A stretch of DNA of 64,000 nucleotides from Mucilaginibacter sp. (GCA_025352225.1 JANXTT010000120.1:1-64000); one strand, 5' to 3'. Positions 9,244 to 20,472 are shown, numbered from the stretch's first letter. Notes: generated by a model from the letters alone, not told the origin. A program made the numbers and translations.

Positions 9244-10833
9244 TTAATAGCCTGTATTTTGTTTTAAATTGGGGTTATTAGTAAGATCGGTATTAGGGAT
9301 AGGCATTAAGTTACGGAAATTGGCTACTGTTGTACCTGCTTTAACATTTCCTTTCCATGGCCATACGTAGCTACCATCAGTAAATTGACCAAAACGTATC
9401 AAATCTGTTCTGCGGTGCATTTCCCATTGCAACTCTCTTCCTCTTTCATCCAATATAAATGGCAGGGTTAATTGCACAGGCGTTATATTACCTGCTAAAC
9501 TACCATCATAAGCCCTTGTACGCACTAAATTAACATACGTTAAGGCCGTAACGACATCACCACCAGAGCCTCCGCGTAAAACTGCCTCTGCATACATTAA
9601 ATAAATGTCAGCCAAACGAAACATTGGGAAATCCGTATCAGGGAAAGTACTGGTTGGATCTGACCCAGCCGCGCCGGTTGAGGTAACATTTTTATATTTT
9701 GCAATAAGGTAACCATCTGTGAAAGAATATTGGTCGCTGATATCAAGATTTTGACCTGTAGAAAAAAGCATGTTCCTTTTATCAACGTTATCTGTAAATA
9801 AACTAACAAACGCCTTAGTTGTACGCAATCCGCTCCAACCGCCGCCGATACCAAAATCCGAAGCATTTTCAGCTCCACCTACTGGCGCATGTACCAAATA
9901 GGTCATCCCACCATAGCCTTGTGTATGTACGCCATCAAAAGTTATCGGGAATATGATCTCTTTTGAATTGTTATTATCCGCAAGAAAAAGGTTTTTATAA
10001 TGTGGCTCAAGCGTATAGCCAGCTGCTATTATTTTGCTACAATAGGTAATAGCATCGGTTGATCGGTCTGTGCCTGTATAAACTTTGGCATTTAAATAAA
10101 GTTTAGCGAGCAGTGTCCATGCCGCTGCCTGATCAGCACGGCCATATTCGTTATTACGGGCAGGTACAATATCGCTATCAATTGCTTTTAATTCACTTTC
10201 AATATAAGCAAATATTGCTGCACGTGGTTTCTGAGGTGCAAAAAATGCTCCTACAGGGTCATTTTCTGTCACTAATGGTACATTACCATATAGATCAACT
10301 GCATGCCAATAGCTTAATGCCCTTAAAAATCGTGCTTCTGCCCTGTATTGTTTAGCCAGAGTAAGGTTGCTACCTGTAATATTATTAGCCGCTAGTTTTG
10401 AATCAGAAGTGGCACGTATAAATTCATTACAAGCAGATATTTCGTAGTAAATACGGTCATACATAGCACGTATAAATTCATTATCCGCATTCCAATTCAT
10501 ATTGTGCAAATCATGTATGGTACCATCATTCCACGCAATTATAGCTTCGTCAGTTGTTAATTCCTGCATGTTGTAATACTCCCGCAGGTAATTTGAAAAA
10601 CCTTCGTCAATACCGGCAATATCAGGTTTTCCTGCTTGCGCCTGTTGCCCGCTTAACGCAAATACTGCGTAAAGTTTAGCTAATACAGGTTTATAGTTGG
10701 CAAAATCCGTGTATACGTTGGCCGATGTTAAATCATAAGCCGGCGTTAAATTCTTTTTACATGATGTTGTAATTGTTAGCAGCAGCATACTTGCAACCGC
10801 TAACTTTTTTAATATTGTTGATGTCATGATCAT
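9244..10833 (-). CDS. RagB/SusD family nutrient-uptake lipoprotein
   Basis: Lipobox TITTSC; SusD hallmarks (RAEARFLRALSYWHAVDLYGNVPL, DERGRELQWEMHRRTDLIRFGQ). Confidence 0.95.
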   Translation of the reverse strand: MIMTSTILKKLAVASMLLLTITTSCKKNLTPAYDLTSANVYTDFANYKPVLAKLYAVFALSGQQAQAGKPDIAGIDEGFSNYLREYYNMQELTTDEAIIAWNDGTIHDLHNMNWNADNEFIRAMYDRIYYEISACNEFIRATSDSKLAANNITGSNLTLAKQYRAEARFLRALSYWHAVDLYGNVPLVTENDPVGAFFAPQKPRAAIFAYIESELKAIDSDIVPARNNEYGRADQAAAWTLLAKLYLNAKVYTGTDRSTDAITYCSKIIAAGYTLEPHYKNLFLADNNNSKEIIFPITFDGVHTQGYGGMTYLVHAPVGGAENASDFGIGGGWSGLRTTKAFVSLFTDNVDKRNMLFSTGQNLDISDQYSFTDGYLIAKYKNVTSTGAAGSDPTSTFPDTDFPMFRLADIYLMYAEAVLRGGSGGDVVTALTYVNLVRTRAYDGSLAGNITPVQLTLPFILDERGRELQWEMHRRTDLIRFGQFTDGSYVWPWKGNVKAGTTVANFRNLMPIPNTDLTNNPNLKQNTGY

Positions 10834-10840
10834 TTTTTTT

Positions 10841-13825
10841 TTAGAAGCCTAAGTTTAAACCGAATGAAAAAACACGTGGCCGTGGATAGAAGTTATTATC
10901 TATACCGCCCTGAACTTCGGGATCTAAGCCTGTATATTTAGTAATTACAAATACATTGGAAACGTTTACTGTTGCGCGTAAATTAGCTGCTCCTTTAATT
11001 AGTTTGCCAAAATTATAACTCAGGTTAGCATTATCCATCCTCAGGAAAGAGCCGTTCTCTACATAATAATCTGAGTATAACTGGTAATTTTTAAAGTTGG
11101 TATTTAGCACGCTTGATGATAAGTTACCTAGGTAATTTGGAAACTTAAATCCTGCAATCGCACCTGTGCTGGCACTAAAAGCATTATAAATGTAATTACC
11201 TACATTGGCACGCATTGAAAAACCTAAACCCCAGTTTTTGTAATTAGCGGTTGAGTTAAAACCCATATAGAATTTAGGGTTTGGTTGTTTATAGATATAC
11301 CTGTCGGCAACACCCGCGTCAGCAACACCATTGTTATTTATATCTGCATACACCCCTTCCATCGGGTTTCCTTTAGCATCATATATCTGTTTGTTTACCA
11401 GAAACGCATTTGGCGTAGCACCTACCAAATAAGCCTGGATTGTATTACCTACACCGCCAGGTATACCACCAACACCAATTGGGGTATTACTATTAGTACC
11501 TGTTTTTGATAGATTAGTTAGCTTAACATCATTATAGCTGATGTTGTAACCAAAATCCAAGTTTAGATCTTTGCTTTTAATTGCTTTTACATTGATCGAA
11601 AACTCAGCCCCCTTACTTTCAAGGTTACCAACATTGGTAAATAAATGATTGGTTAAGTTTGAACCAGCTGGCACTGGTATGTCAGCCAACAAATCTTTAG
11701 TTTTTTTGGAATAATAGTCAATTGTACCTGTGATCCTACCTTCGAAAAAACCATAATCTAAACCTAAATTCGATGTGGTCGTTTCCTCCCATTTAATATT
11801 TAAATCATATCCTTCTGGTCTTAATGTCGATGTAAAGCTATTACCAAATTGGTACTGAGACCCCCCATCGCCTAAAGTGTATTTTGGCAGGTAAGGGAAA
11901 TAGCCATTGATATCTTGCTGACCTGTTATACCATAACTCACACGCAGCTTAAGATCTGACACTACTTTGGAATCTTTTAAAAAGGATTCCTGGTTGATCC
12001 GCCATGCCAATGACCCCGACGGGAAGATACCATACCTGTTTTGTGGGGCAAATCTGGAAGAGCCATCACGCCTTACTGTGGCTGTTAACAAGTATTTGTC
12101 AAAAAACGAGTAGTTCAATCTCGCGAAGGTAGATTCTATATAATAATAATTTTTATACGGTAGAACAGATTGTTTGATACTTGTAGTCTGATCAGCCGCA
12201 AAATAATCTTGACCCGGAGCTGAAAACTGAAAATACTGGTAAGAATATCCAGCGGTAAGATCAATATGACTATTAATGCTCTTTAGATCTTTAACATAAT
12301 TTAAATAGTAATCATTAACATAATTTAAATTATCCTGAGAATATGAGGTATAACTACCTTTTGAAGCAAAAGCAGAAGCCGCAGTTACTGGTAAAGATGT
12401 GCTACCTTGCCCATGAGAAACATCATAACCAAGGTTTACATTGGCTTTCAGATCTTTTAAAAACGGAAATATATAATTGAATTGTATATTACCTATACTT
12501 CTTTTCACATTACTTACATCCTGTTTTTCTTCTAATAATCCAAGCGGGTTTCTAGGTGCAAGTGTATTAGGCACTATTGGAGCAGTAGTTGTAAGCCACT
12601 CATAATATCCGCCATAATTTGAGTTACCCGAATATACCGGTTGTGTAGGGTCAAAGCTCACTGCAGAGCCTATAGCCCCCTGATCAGCAAATCTACTTTT
12701 AGAATAAGTTCCTTTCAGATTAACGTCTACTTTAAGGCTATGGTTAAAGAAATCATGATTGATATTGAAAGCCGCTGTGGTCCTTTTTAGATTACTTGTT
12801 TTCAACACACCATCCTGATTAAGGTAGCCTACCGATAACCGATACGGAAGCGCTTTGATACCACCGCTAAAGCTGATATTGTTATCAGTACTATACGCAT
12901 CATGGTAGATCACTTTTTGCCAATCTGTATTAGATGTTCCTAACAAGCTGCTTTGAGAATTACTGCCGCTTACCGCCGCATCTGCTTTTACCAATGTGGT
13001 AAATTGATCGGCAGACAATACGGGAACTTCCTTTATTACTTTAGATAATGAATTAAGCGTGTTAAAATTTACCGTTAGTTTGTCACTTTTACCTTTTTTA
13101 GTTGTAATGATAATTACGCCGTTTGACGCACGTGAACCATAAATGGCTGTCGCGGAAGCATCTTTTAAAATGGTTTGTGATTCAATATCATTCGGATTGA
13201 TAAGACTTAACGGATTTGGAGAGCCCGAGATCGAAGAATTACTTACCGGAACCCCGTCAATAATTATCAACGGATCATTACTGGCATTAAGTGACGCTCC
13301 GCCACGTATGCGTATCGTACTCCCAGAGCCTGGAGCTCCACCGTTTGATGTTACTTGAACCCCTGCTACTTTACCGCTGATCAGCTGTTCGGGGGTTGTT
13401 ATTGGCCCCTGGTTAAAATCTTTAGCGGTAATTGTGGTTACAGACCCCGTTAAGTCCTTTTTGCGTTGGGTACCATAACCTACTACTACTACTTCGCTCA
13501 GGTTGCGGCTGTCTGGCTTTAAATTAACATTCAATACTGCGTTACCATCACTTACTACAACAGAGCTTTGCAATGTTGAGTAACCAATAAACCTAGTAAC
13601 AACGGTATAACTTCCAGGTTTAACACCGGATATTTTAAACACACCGTTAGCATCTGTAGTGCTACCCATTGTTGTGCCGGATATCGTTACTGAAGCTCCG
13701 GGTAGGGGTTGTTTTGTCTCATCCAAAACTTTCCCTGAAATGCTTCCTATTTGTGCGAATGCCCAGCTTGACAGCATTAATAATGCACTAAGGAGCAGAT
13801 ACTTTTTAAGATAAAATATTCTCAT
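10841..13825 (-). CDS. SusC/RagA family TonB-linked outer-membrane protein
   Basis: Carboxypeptidase-D-like N-domain, VVVGYGTQRKKDLTGSV, plug LIIIDGVPV, C-terminal RPRVFSFGLNLGF. Confidence 0.96.
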   Translation of the reverse strand: MRIFYLKKYLLLSALLMLSSWAFAQIGSISGKVLDETKQPLPGASVTISGTTMGSTTDANGVFKISGVKPGSYTVVTRFIGYSTLQSSVVVSDGNAVLNVNLKPDSRNLSEVVVVGYGTQRKKDLTGSVTTITAKDFNQGPITTPEQLISGKVAGVQVTSNGGAPGSGSTIRIRGGASLNASNDPLIIIDGVPVSNSSISGSPNPLSLINPNDIESQTILKDASATAIYGSRASNGVIIITTKKGKSDKLTVNFNTLNSLSKVIKEVPVLSADQFTTLVKADAAVSGSNSQSSLLGTSNTDWQKVIYHDAYSTDNNISFSGGIKALPYRLSVGYLNQDGVLKTSNLKRTTAAFNINHDFFNHSLKVDVNLKGTYSKSRFADQGAIGSAVSFDPTQPVYSGNSNYGGYYEWLTTTAPIVPNTLAPRNPLGLLEEKQDVSNVKRSIGNIQFNYIFPFLKDLKANVNLGYDVSHGQGSTSLPVTAASAFASKGSYTSYSQDNLNYVNDYYLNYVKDLKSINSHIDLTAGYSYQYFQFSAPGQDYFAADQTTSIKQSVLPYKNYYYIESTFARLNYSFFDKYLLTATVRRDGSSRFAPQNRYGIFPSGSLAWRINQESFLKDSKVVSDLKLRVSYGITGQQDINGYFPYLPKYTLGDGGSQYQFGNSFTSTLRPEGYDLNIKWEETTTSNLGLDYGFFEGRITGTIDYYSKKTKDLLADIPVPAGSNLTNHLFTNVGNLESKGAEFSINVKAIKSKDLNLDFGYNISYNDVKLTNLSKTGTNSNTPIGVGGIPGGVGNTIQAYLVGATPNAFLVNKQIYDAKGNPMEGVYADINNNGVADAGVADRYIYKQPNPKFYMGFNSTANYKNWGLGFSMRANVGNYIYNAFSASTGAIAGFKFPNYLGNLSSSVLNTNFKNYQLYSDYYVENGSFLRMDNANLSYNFGKLIKGAANLRATVNVSNVFVITKYTGLDPEVQGGIDNNFYPRPRVFSFGLNLGF

Positions 13826-14115
13826 TTAATTTAATTGTTTTGTTAGTTAAAAAGCTTTACACTGATAATTGGTTGCAGGTTAAAGCTCAATTGATTAATT
13901 CTTTACAAGGTTTATTTTGCCAATACTCACGTATTATTAAAACTTGTTTCTACGTTGGGTAAAGTGTTATCATATTTAATTAATTAGGTTATAAAAGGTC
14001 ATCACGTCATCTTATATCCGCACAAAATATTTATCAATCAATAGCTACAACCAGAATTAACTGATGCACTAAATTTTTACAGTACGGAATTACAATCGGT
14101 TTATATTGGTTATAC

Positions 14116-14140
14116 GATTAACTTAAACTATAAGTTAATC
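14116..14140. promoter_or_regulatory. Candidate operator: perfect 10-bp inverted repeat upstream of susC
   Basis: gattaactta-aacta-taagttaatc. Confidence 0.4.
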
Positions 14141-14814
14141 AATCCTCTTATTTATATATTTTCAATAAATTAATTGACAATACAAAGTAAGATGGGCTGA
14201 ATACAAAAAGCTATTTATTTAGTAAAAATTTAAAAAAAAATACTACTTTTTAAATTTAACTACCTTATAATAAGCATATTAAAAATTACAAGATTCCAAA
14301 TCATTTAAATTAAATTTCAATTATTTAGACCCTGGTATTGGTTTTAAAATGTCTGCAATCAATAAAATAGCTAGTTCAACATAGTTAAAAAACTTAACTC
14401 GCCTATAAAACCTGTTAAAAAGTAATTTTATCATTGTTTAATCATTTGCGTTAAATAATAGCCTCATAATTACACAGAGGCATTTTATACTAATAAATTT
14501 TAAGATTGTTTAAGATTTATAAAGCAAAGTTCGGGGGTTAAACATGTGGGAGGTTGTCCAAAACATCATTTGTTTTGTGCAATTAGTTAATTGTTAGTTG
14601 AAACTGCGCTTAAATGCCTTGTGGAGGATTTATTGGGATTGTAAAAAGCTCTACCGCTGGTAAAATACTGAAAAATAGAGCATTATAAACCCTATGAATG
14701 ATTGCCGGATATGAATAATAACCCTGGCTAGATTATAATCAAGACAATTAATGTGGTAATAGGGCTTTTAATTTGATTACGTTTATTACATCAAGACCCT
14801 ATAGTAATATAAAA

Positions 14815-16437
14815 TTACTTGCTCGTATTTAAAGTATCAACTGCTTTTATTGCCATAATATGATGTTCAAAGTCATCACCATGTGTAAGAGCCTTGGCTT
14901 TAATGCGCATCTTGTATACGTAAATGGTTTTTTCTGAGTATTCAAGTATTTTGGCAATAGTTTCGGTATCTGTTATGCCCATTCTTATTAATGCGAATAT
15001 TCGTAAATCTGTTGTCAATACTTCATTTTCTTTTGGCCATATCTGGTCTTCTTTTTTAAATAAAGCGTTAAACTCAGTTATAAAATTTGGGAATATTTTT
15101 ATAAATACGTGATCAAATGTGTAGAATAAGGTATCCCGTTCTTTTTTAATGTTTATTTTATCAACAATTATTTGAATATCGTCGTATTTCTTAATGTTTA
15201 GCTTAGTATCAATAGACCGTTTAAGCTTCTCCAATTGTAAAATATAACCCGATATTACATTAAAAAAATAGCCAATATAATCTTCTTTTATCTTGGTTCC
15301 TTCTGTGAGCAGCTCATTGCTTTTTTCAAGCTGTATATTTTTATCATCAATTATTTTTTCTTTGATCTTTAATTTTTTGAGTTGCTTAAATAGTAATATT
15401 GAAAACCAGATCACTAATATCGTCAACGCTGTCACCGATCCCAGATAGATCAAAAAACGGCTTTTTTCGGTTTCTATATAATTTAGCTTGTCTGATGCTA
15501 CTATGGGCAAAAGCGTTCCAATTTGAATCTTTCGTTGCCGTGCCCCGTAAAACTCTGCATCAACCAGAGCCTGCTGCAGATAAACATATGCATTTTTTAT
15601 ATCACCACTTTTATATAAAAGCCCGGCCAGCCAAAATAGAGCTACGGTTTCTTTGGTAGACGATTTAATATCACTGATGGTAGCCCTTATTAACAAGTTT
15701 ATACTTTGTTCGCTATTGTTTGTGTTTAAATATATGTTACTTAATGTAGATGCTACAATTGCATACTCGTGCATTGTTAATTTATGATGTTCTAAAAGAT
15801 TGGTAAAATCAATGGAAGACTCATGTAGCATTCCATTTTTAATTTTTTTGAACCCTGTAAGATAAATTTTATTATAGGAATTTGGTTTACTCAGCGCAAT
15901 TGCAGAATCGATATATTTATTTGCTTCATTTTTGTAAAACGGTGCATAATGGCTGTCATCATCATAGCTGGCCACATCATAATATGCCCGGGTCATTAAT
16001 GAATAGTATTCTATTTTAACGCTGTCATCCAAAGAGTGGGTATTTATTCCGTTCAGGTTATCAAAGGTTTCTTTAAACATTCCCGATGAAAGCAGGATAA
16101 ATCCAAGTTTGATTTTACTGTAATTTTCCTTTGACTTATCCTTAAGCGCACGACTTAAATCCTGAAGTTTAATTGCATATACATAGGCCGAATCATACTG
16201 GTACGATTTATATTCGTCGTAAAGTTTTATACATACATTAAATTGGCCTTCAAAATTGTTTTTGGAAATTAAATGCAGCGTTTTTTTTAACTTTTGGATT
16301 GTTACTGCTTTATGATGATCATAAACGCTTTTATGGTTGAGCTCATATTTTAACTGATCAAATAAACTATCAGTTTTTGATGTAGAAAATGCAGAGCCTG
16401 AAATAAATAGCATCAACAATAAAAAGTAGCTTCGCAT
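14815..16437 (-). CDS. Membrane-anchored TPR protein with C-terminal LuxR-type HTH (DUF6377-like), putative PUL regulator
   Basis: Signal peptide, TPR-like helices, one TM (FLIYLGSVTALTILVIWFSILLF), coiled coil, C-terminal HTH (RMGITDTETIAKILEYSEKTIYVYKMRIKAKA). Confidence 0.8.
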   Translation of the reverse strand: MRSYFLLLMLFISGSAFSTSKTDSLFDQLKYELNHKSVYDHHKAVTIQKLKKTLHLISKNNFEGQFNVCIKLYDEYKSYQYDSAYVYAIKLQDLSRALKDKSKENYSKIKLGFILLSSGMFKETFDNLNGINTHSLDDSVKIEYYSLMTRAYYDVASYDDDSHYAPFYKNEANKYIDSAIALSKPNSYNKIYLTGFKKIKNGMLHESSIDFTNLLEHHKLTMHEYAIVASTLSNIYLNTNNSEQSINLLIRATISDIKSSTKETVALFWLAGLLYKSGDIKNAYVYLQQALVDAEFYGARQRKIQIGTLLPIVASDKLNYIETEKSRFLIYLGSVTALTILVIWFSILLFKQLKKLKIKEKIIDDKNIQLEKSNELLTEGTKIKEDYIGYFFNVISGYILQLEKLKRSIDTKLNIKKYDDIQIIVDKINIKKERDTLFYTFDHVFIKIFPNFITEFNALFKKEDQIWPKENEVLTTDLRIFALIRMGITDTETIAKILEYSEKTIYVYKMRIKAKALTHGDDFEHHIMAIKAVDTLNTSK

Positions 16438-16694
16438 AACTGGTATATGGTAATATAAATTAAGCTATAATTAATGATATTATAAAATTATGTTACAAAC
16501 ATAACTCCGCTAAGGCCTTATCAAGCAACGATAAAATGAGTTAATTGGTTTTCTAATAAAAGTTTGATAATAAAACAAAAAAGACCAATTTTAGAGCAAA
16601 CGGCAAAATCCATATCATAATTTGATAAAATTAAACCATAAAGAGTTATAAAAAGCCAGTATAATTGTATTCCAATAAAACCCATAACATAAAA

Positions 16695-18680
16695 ATGAAA
16701 TACCTCTTTATTCTAGCCTTTTTAACTTGCTGTTTTGAAGTTAATGCGCAAGATGGCCGCGCATTCGACATTAAATCCCCTAACGGGAAGATTGACCTGA
16801 CACTCCATATAGGGAAAACAATCTCTTGGTCGGTTAAGCACGAGGATACACAGATCATTATGCCTTCTAACATATCCATTACCTTAAACAATGGTGTGGT
16901 TTTGGGGAATAATGCCAAAGTAAGCAACTTTAAAAATACCGAAGTAAGGAGTTCATTTTTGACGCCCATATATAAAAAGAGAGCCGTAGCCGACGATTAT
17001 AATCAGCTTACGATAAACCTTAAAGGCAATTTTGGCTTGGTTATACGCGCCTATAACGATGGTGTAGCCTATCGCTTTTTTACCGGCCAAAAAGGCGAAA
17101 TGGTTATCAAGTCAGAAGAAGCTAATTATAATTTTGATAAAGACTATAAAGCTTTTATTCCCTATGTGCGCGATCTTAGGGATCACGACATATATTCATG
17201 CGCGTTTGAAGCACTTTATGATGAAATAAACATTTCAGAATTCGCTAAAGATACATTGGCTTTTTCGCCGCTTCTTATTGATCTGGGTAATGGTAAAAAA
17301 GCCGCCATTGTGGAGGCCGACTTACAAGACTACCCGGGAATGTACCTCAATATCAATCCGCAAACACGTAAAGGGCTACAGGGTGTATTTGCCCATTACC
17401 CCATAGAAGAAAAACTAGGTGGCTTTAACAATATGAACTTTATGCCTATTAAACGGGCTGACTATATCGCTAAAACTAGTGGCCCCCGCGCATTCCCATG
17501 GCGGGCATTAATTATTAGCGAAACTGACAAGGACCTTGCAAACAACGACATGATTCAAAAACTATCCCCTCCATCCCGTATTGCCGATGTAAGCTGGGTA
17601 AAGCCGGGTAAAGTAGCCTGGGATTGGTGGAATGACTGGAATATTTCAAAGGTCAATTTTAAAGCGGGAATCAATACCGCGACTTATAAATATTACATAG
17701 ATTTTGCTTCGAAAAACAAAATAGAATATGTTGTGCTTGATGAAGGATGGAGCGAAACAACCAATATGCTTAACATTTCCCCTAAAATTGACCTGAAGGA
17801 AATAATTGATTACGGAAAACAAAAAAATGTGAGCATAATTTTATGGGCAACTTGGTATTCTATAAATCAGGTAATGGATGAGGCCTTTTCACAATATTCT
17901 AAAATGGGCGTTAAAGGCTTTAAAATTGATTTTATAGATAGGGATGATCAAAAAGCAGTGGCATCATTATATAAAATAGCGGCTAAAGCTGCCGACTATA
18001 AATTAATGGTAGATTATCATGGCATGTTTAAACCTACAGGCCTGCAACGTACTTACCCCAATGTTATAAATTTTGAAGGTGTTAAAGGGTTAGAAAATTC
18101 TAAATGGACACCCCATGATGATGTACCTCGTTACGATGTGAGCATACCGTTTATCAGAATGCTTGGAGGCCCGCTTGACTACACACCCGGAGCTATGCGG
18201 AATTCAACAAAAGCCGATTTCAGGCCAAGCCAAACTTTGCCAATGAGCCAGGGAACACGTTGCCATCAATTAGCTATGTATGTAGTTTATGAAGCACCGC
18301 TTGAAATGTTGGCCGATAGCCCAACCGCTTATATGAAAGAACAGGAAAGTACCGACTTTATTACACAGATACCAACCACTTTTGATGAAACTGTTGCGCT
18401 TGATGGAAAAGTAGGTGAGTATGTAGCCATGGCCCGCAGAAAAGGAGATAATTGGTTTGCCGGCGGCATGACCAATTGGACAGCCAGGGAAATGACAATT
18501 GACCTGTCGTTTTTAGGAACAGGAACGTTTGAAGCTGAGCTATTTAAAGATGGCGTTAATGCCGAAAAAGACCCTACTGATTATGCAATAGAAGTTAAAA
18601 CAGTAAAAGCTGGTGATAAGCTTACAATCAACCTTTCTAACGGTGGTGGTTGGGCTATTAAGTTTAAACCTGTGAAATAA
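16695..18680 (+). CDS. GH97 alpha-glucosidase/alpha-galactosidase (SusB family)
   Basis: SPNGKIDLTLHIG N-domain, WDWWNDWNISKVNFKAGINTATYKYYIDFASKNKIEYVVLDEGWSE, GPLDYTPGAM; better start at Met11 of the track ORF. Confidence 0.93.
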   Translation: MKYLFILAFLTCCFEVNAQDGRAFDIKSPNGKIDLTLHIGKTISWSVKHEDTQIIMPSNISITLNNGVVLGNNAKVSNFKNTEVRSSFLTPIYKKRAVADDYNQLTINLKGNFGLVIRAYNDGVAYRFFTGQKGEMVIKSEEANYNFDKDYKAFIPYVRDLRDHDIYSCAFEALYDEINISEFAKDTLAFSPLLIDLGNGKKAAIVEADLQDYPGMYLNINPQTRKGLQGVFAHYPIEEKLGGFNNMNFMPIKRADYIAKTSGPRAFPWRALIISETDKDLANNDMIQKLSPPSRIADVSWVKPGKVAWDWWNDWNISKVNFKAGINTATYKYYIDFASKNKIEYVVLDEGWSETTNMLNISPKIDLKEIIDYGKQKNVSIILWATWYSINQVMDEAFSQYSKMGVKGFKIDFIDRDDQKAVASLYKIAAKAADYKLMVDYHGMFKPTGLQRTYPNVINFEGVKGLENSKWTPHDDVPRYDVSIPFIRMLGGPLDYTPGAMRNSTKADFRPSQTLPMSQGTRCHQLAMYVVYEAPLEMLADSPTAYMKEQESTDFITQIPTTFDETVALDGKVGEYVAMARRKGDNWFAGGMTNWTAREMTIDLSFLGTGTFEAELFKDGVNAEKDPTDYAIEVKTVKAGDKLTINLSNGGGWAIKFKPVK

Positions 18681-18687
18681 CAAAAAG

Positions 18688-20472
18688 ATGAAAAAGGCTC
18701 TTGTTTTATCAGGTTGGGTGTTTATTGCGGCCAACCTGTTAACTGCTACTTTGTACGCGCAAAATACAAGTACAATCAATTCAGAAAGTATTCGTTTAAA
18801 TCAATTGGGTTTTTATCCCTATAGCCCTAAGATAGCTATTGTAACAGCCAATAATAATAGTACTCGTTACAACATAATTACTGCCGATAAAAAGCAAACC
18901 GTGTATACAGGTGAGCTGGTAGTATCGGCCAATCCTGCTTTAAATGGTAAAAAAACTTTCATAGCAGATCTTTCGTCCTTCCATAAACCGGGGAAGTATA
19001 TTTTATCTGTAAACGGGCTCGGAAACTCTTTCCCTTTTGTAATAAGCTCAGCTGTTTATCACGATCTAGGGATAGCATCAATTAAAGCTTATTATTATCA
19101 GCGCGCGTCAACATCACTTCCAGAAAAGTACGCTGGTAAATGGCATCGCGCGGCGGGCCACCCGGATAATAAGGTATTGATCCACCCAGCGGCGGCAACG
19201 GATAAACGGCCGGCCGGAACATTAATTTCTGCTCCACGTGGTTGGTATGATGCTGGTGACTATAATAAATACGTAGTTAATAGCGGCATAAGTATGGGTA
19301 CCATGCTTTCGCTTTGCGAAGATTTTCCGGCATATATTAAAACAATGCACACCAATATTCCCGAAAGCAATAACAATATACCTGATATACTTAACGAATT
19401 GGTGTGGAACCTCCGTTGGATGTTGGCCATGCAGGATCCGAACGACGGCGGAGTTTATAACAAGTTAACAAATGCTGTTTTTGACCCCATGCAAATGCCC
19501 GAAGCGGCTAAAACACCACGATATGTAGTTCAAAAAGGCACGGCAGCTACGCTAGATTTGGCAGCAGTTACCGCGCAGGCAAGCCGTATGCTTAAAAAGT
19601 ATCAGAAACAACTGCCTGGTTTAGCAGATTCGTGCCTGGTCGCTTCAGAAAAAGCATGGAAATGGGCACTTAAAAACCCAAATATGGCTTATGATCAGGT
19701 GGCTATGAATAACAAGTTCAGCCCTAAAGTAATAACCGGCGCTTATGGCGACCGCAATTTTAATGATGAATTTATATGGGCCGCCGCCGAATTGTATGTT
19801 ACTACCGGGAATGAAAATTATTATAAAGCCGTATCCATGTTTCCTGACGACGGGATGCCGCTACCTACCTGGGGAAATGTGAGATTGCTAGCCTATTACT
19901 CGCTGGTCAGAAATGAAAGGTCTTTACAGGGTGCGGCAAAAAACAACTTGCCAATGCTTAAAAATCGAATTATAGGTTTAGCCGATAACCTTATTGCAGG
20001 AGTTGATCAAAGAGCTTATAAAACCGTAATGGGTAAATCCAGTCGCGACTTTTACTGGGGTAGTAATTCACTTGCGGCAAATCAAGGCGTAGCACTTGTA
20101 CAAGCCTATCAGCTTTCGGGGGACAAAAAGTACCTTAATTACGCGTTAAGTAACCTGGACTATCTGCTGGGCAGAAATGCAACTGGCTATTCATATGTTA
20201 CAGGGCAAGGTTATAAAACGCCCATGCATCCGCATCATCGCCCGTCTGTTTCAGATGGCATTGTTGACCCTGTTCCGGGGCTGCTGGTTGGCGGCCCAAA
20301 TACAGGCATGGAAGACGGTGTGCAAGTGCCCAGCATGGTGCCAGATGAAGCCTATATTGACGATGAAAGGGCTTATGCCGCTAACGAGATCGCCATTAAC
20401 TGGAACGCCCCTTTAGTTTATCTGTCAAACGCTATTGAAGCACTTAAAGTTAAAGCAGGTTACGTTAAATAA
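18688..20472 (+). CDS. GH9 glycoside hydrolase with N-terminal cellulase Ig-like domain
   Basis: IRLNQLGFYPYSPKIA, GWYDAGDYNKY, HPHHRPS, DDERAYAANEIAINWNAPLVY. Confidence 0.93.
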   Translation: MKKALVLSGWVFIAANLLTATLYAQNTSTINSESIRLNQLGFYPYSPKIAIVTANNNSTRYNIITADKKQTVYTGELVVSANPALNGKKTFIADLSSFHKPGKYILSVNGLGNSFPFVISSAVYHDLGIASIKAYYYQRASTSLPEKYAGKWHRAAGHPDNKVLIHPAAATDKRPAGTLISAPRGWYDAGDYNKYVVNSGISMGTMLSLCEDFPAYIKTMHTNIPESNNNIPDILNELVWNLRWMLAMQDPNDGGVYNKLTNAVFDPMQMPEAAKTPRYVVQKGTAATLDLAAVTAQASRMLKKYQKQLPGLADSCLVASEKAWKWALKNPNMAYDQVAMNNKFSPKVITGAYGDRNFNDEFIWAAAELYVTTGNENYYKAVSMFPDDGMPLPTWGNVRLLAYYSLVRNERSLQGAAKNNLPMLKNRIIGLADNLIAGVDQRAYKTVMGKSSRDFYWGSNSLAANQGVALVQAYQLSGDKKYLNYALSNLDYLLGRNATGYSYVTGQGYKTPMHPHHRPSVSDGIVDPVPGLLVGGPNTGMEDGVQVPSMVPDEAYIDDERAYAANEIAINWNAPLVYLSNAIEALKVKAGYVK

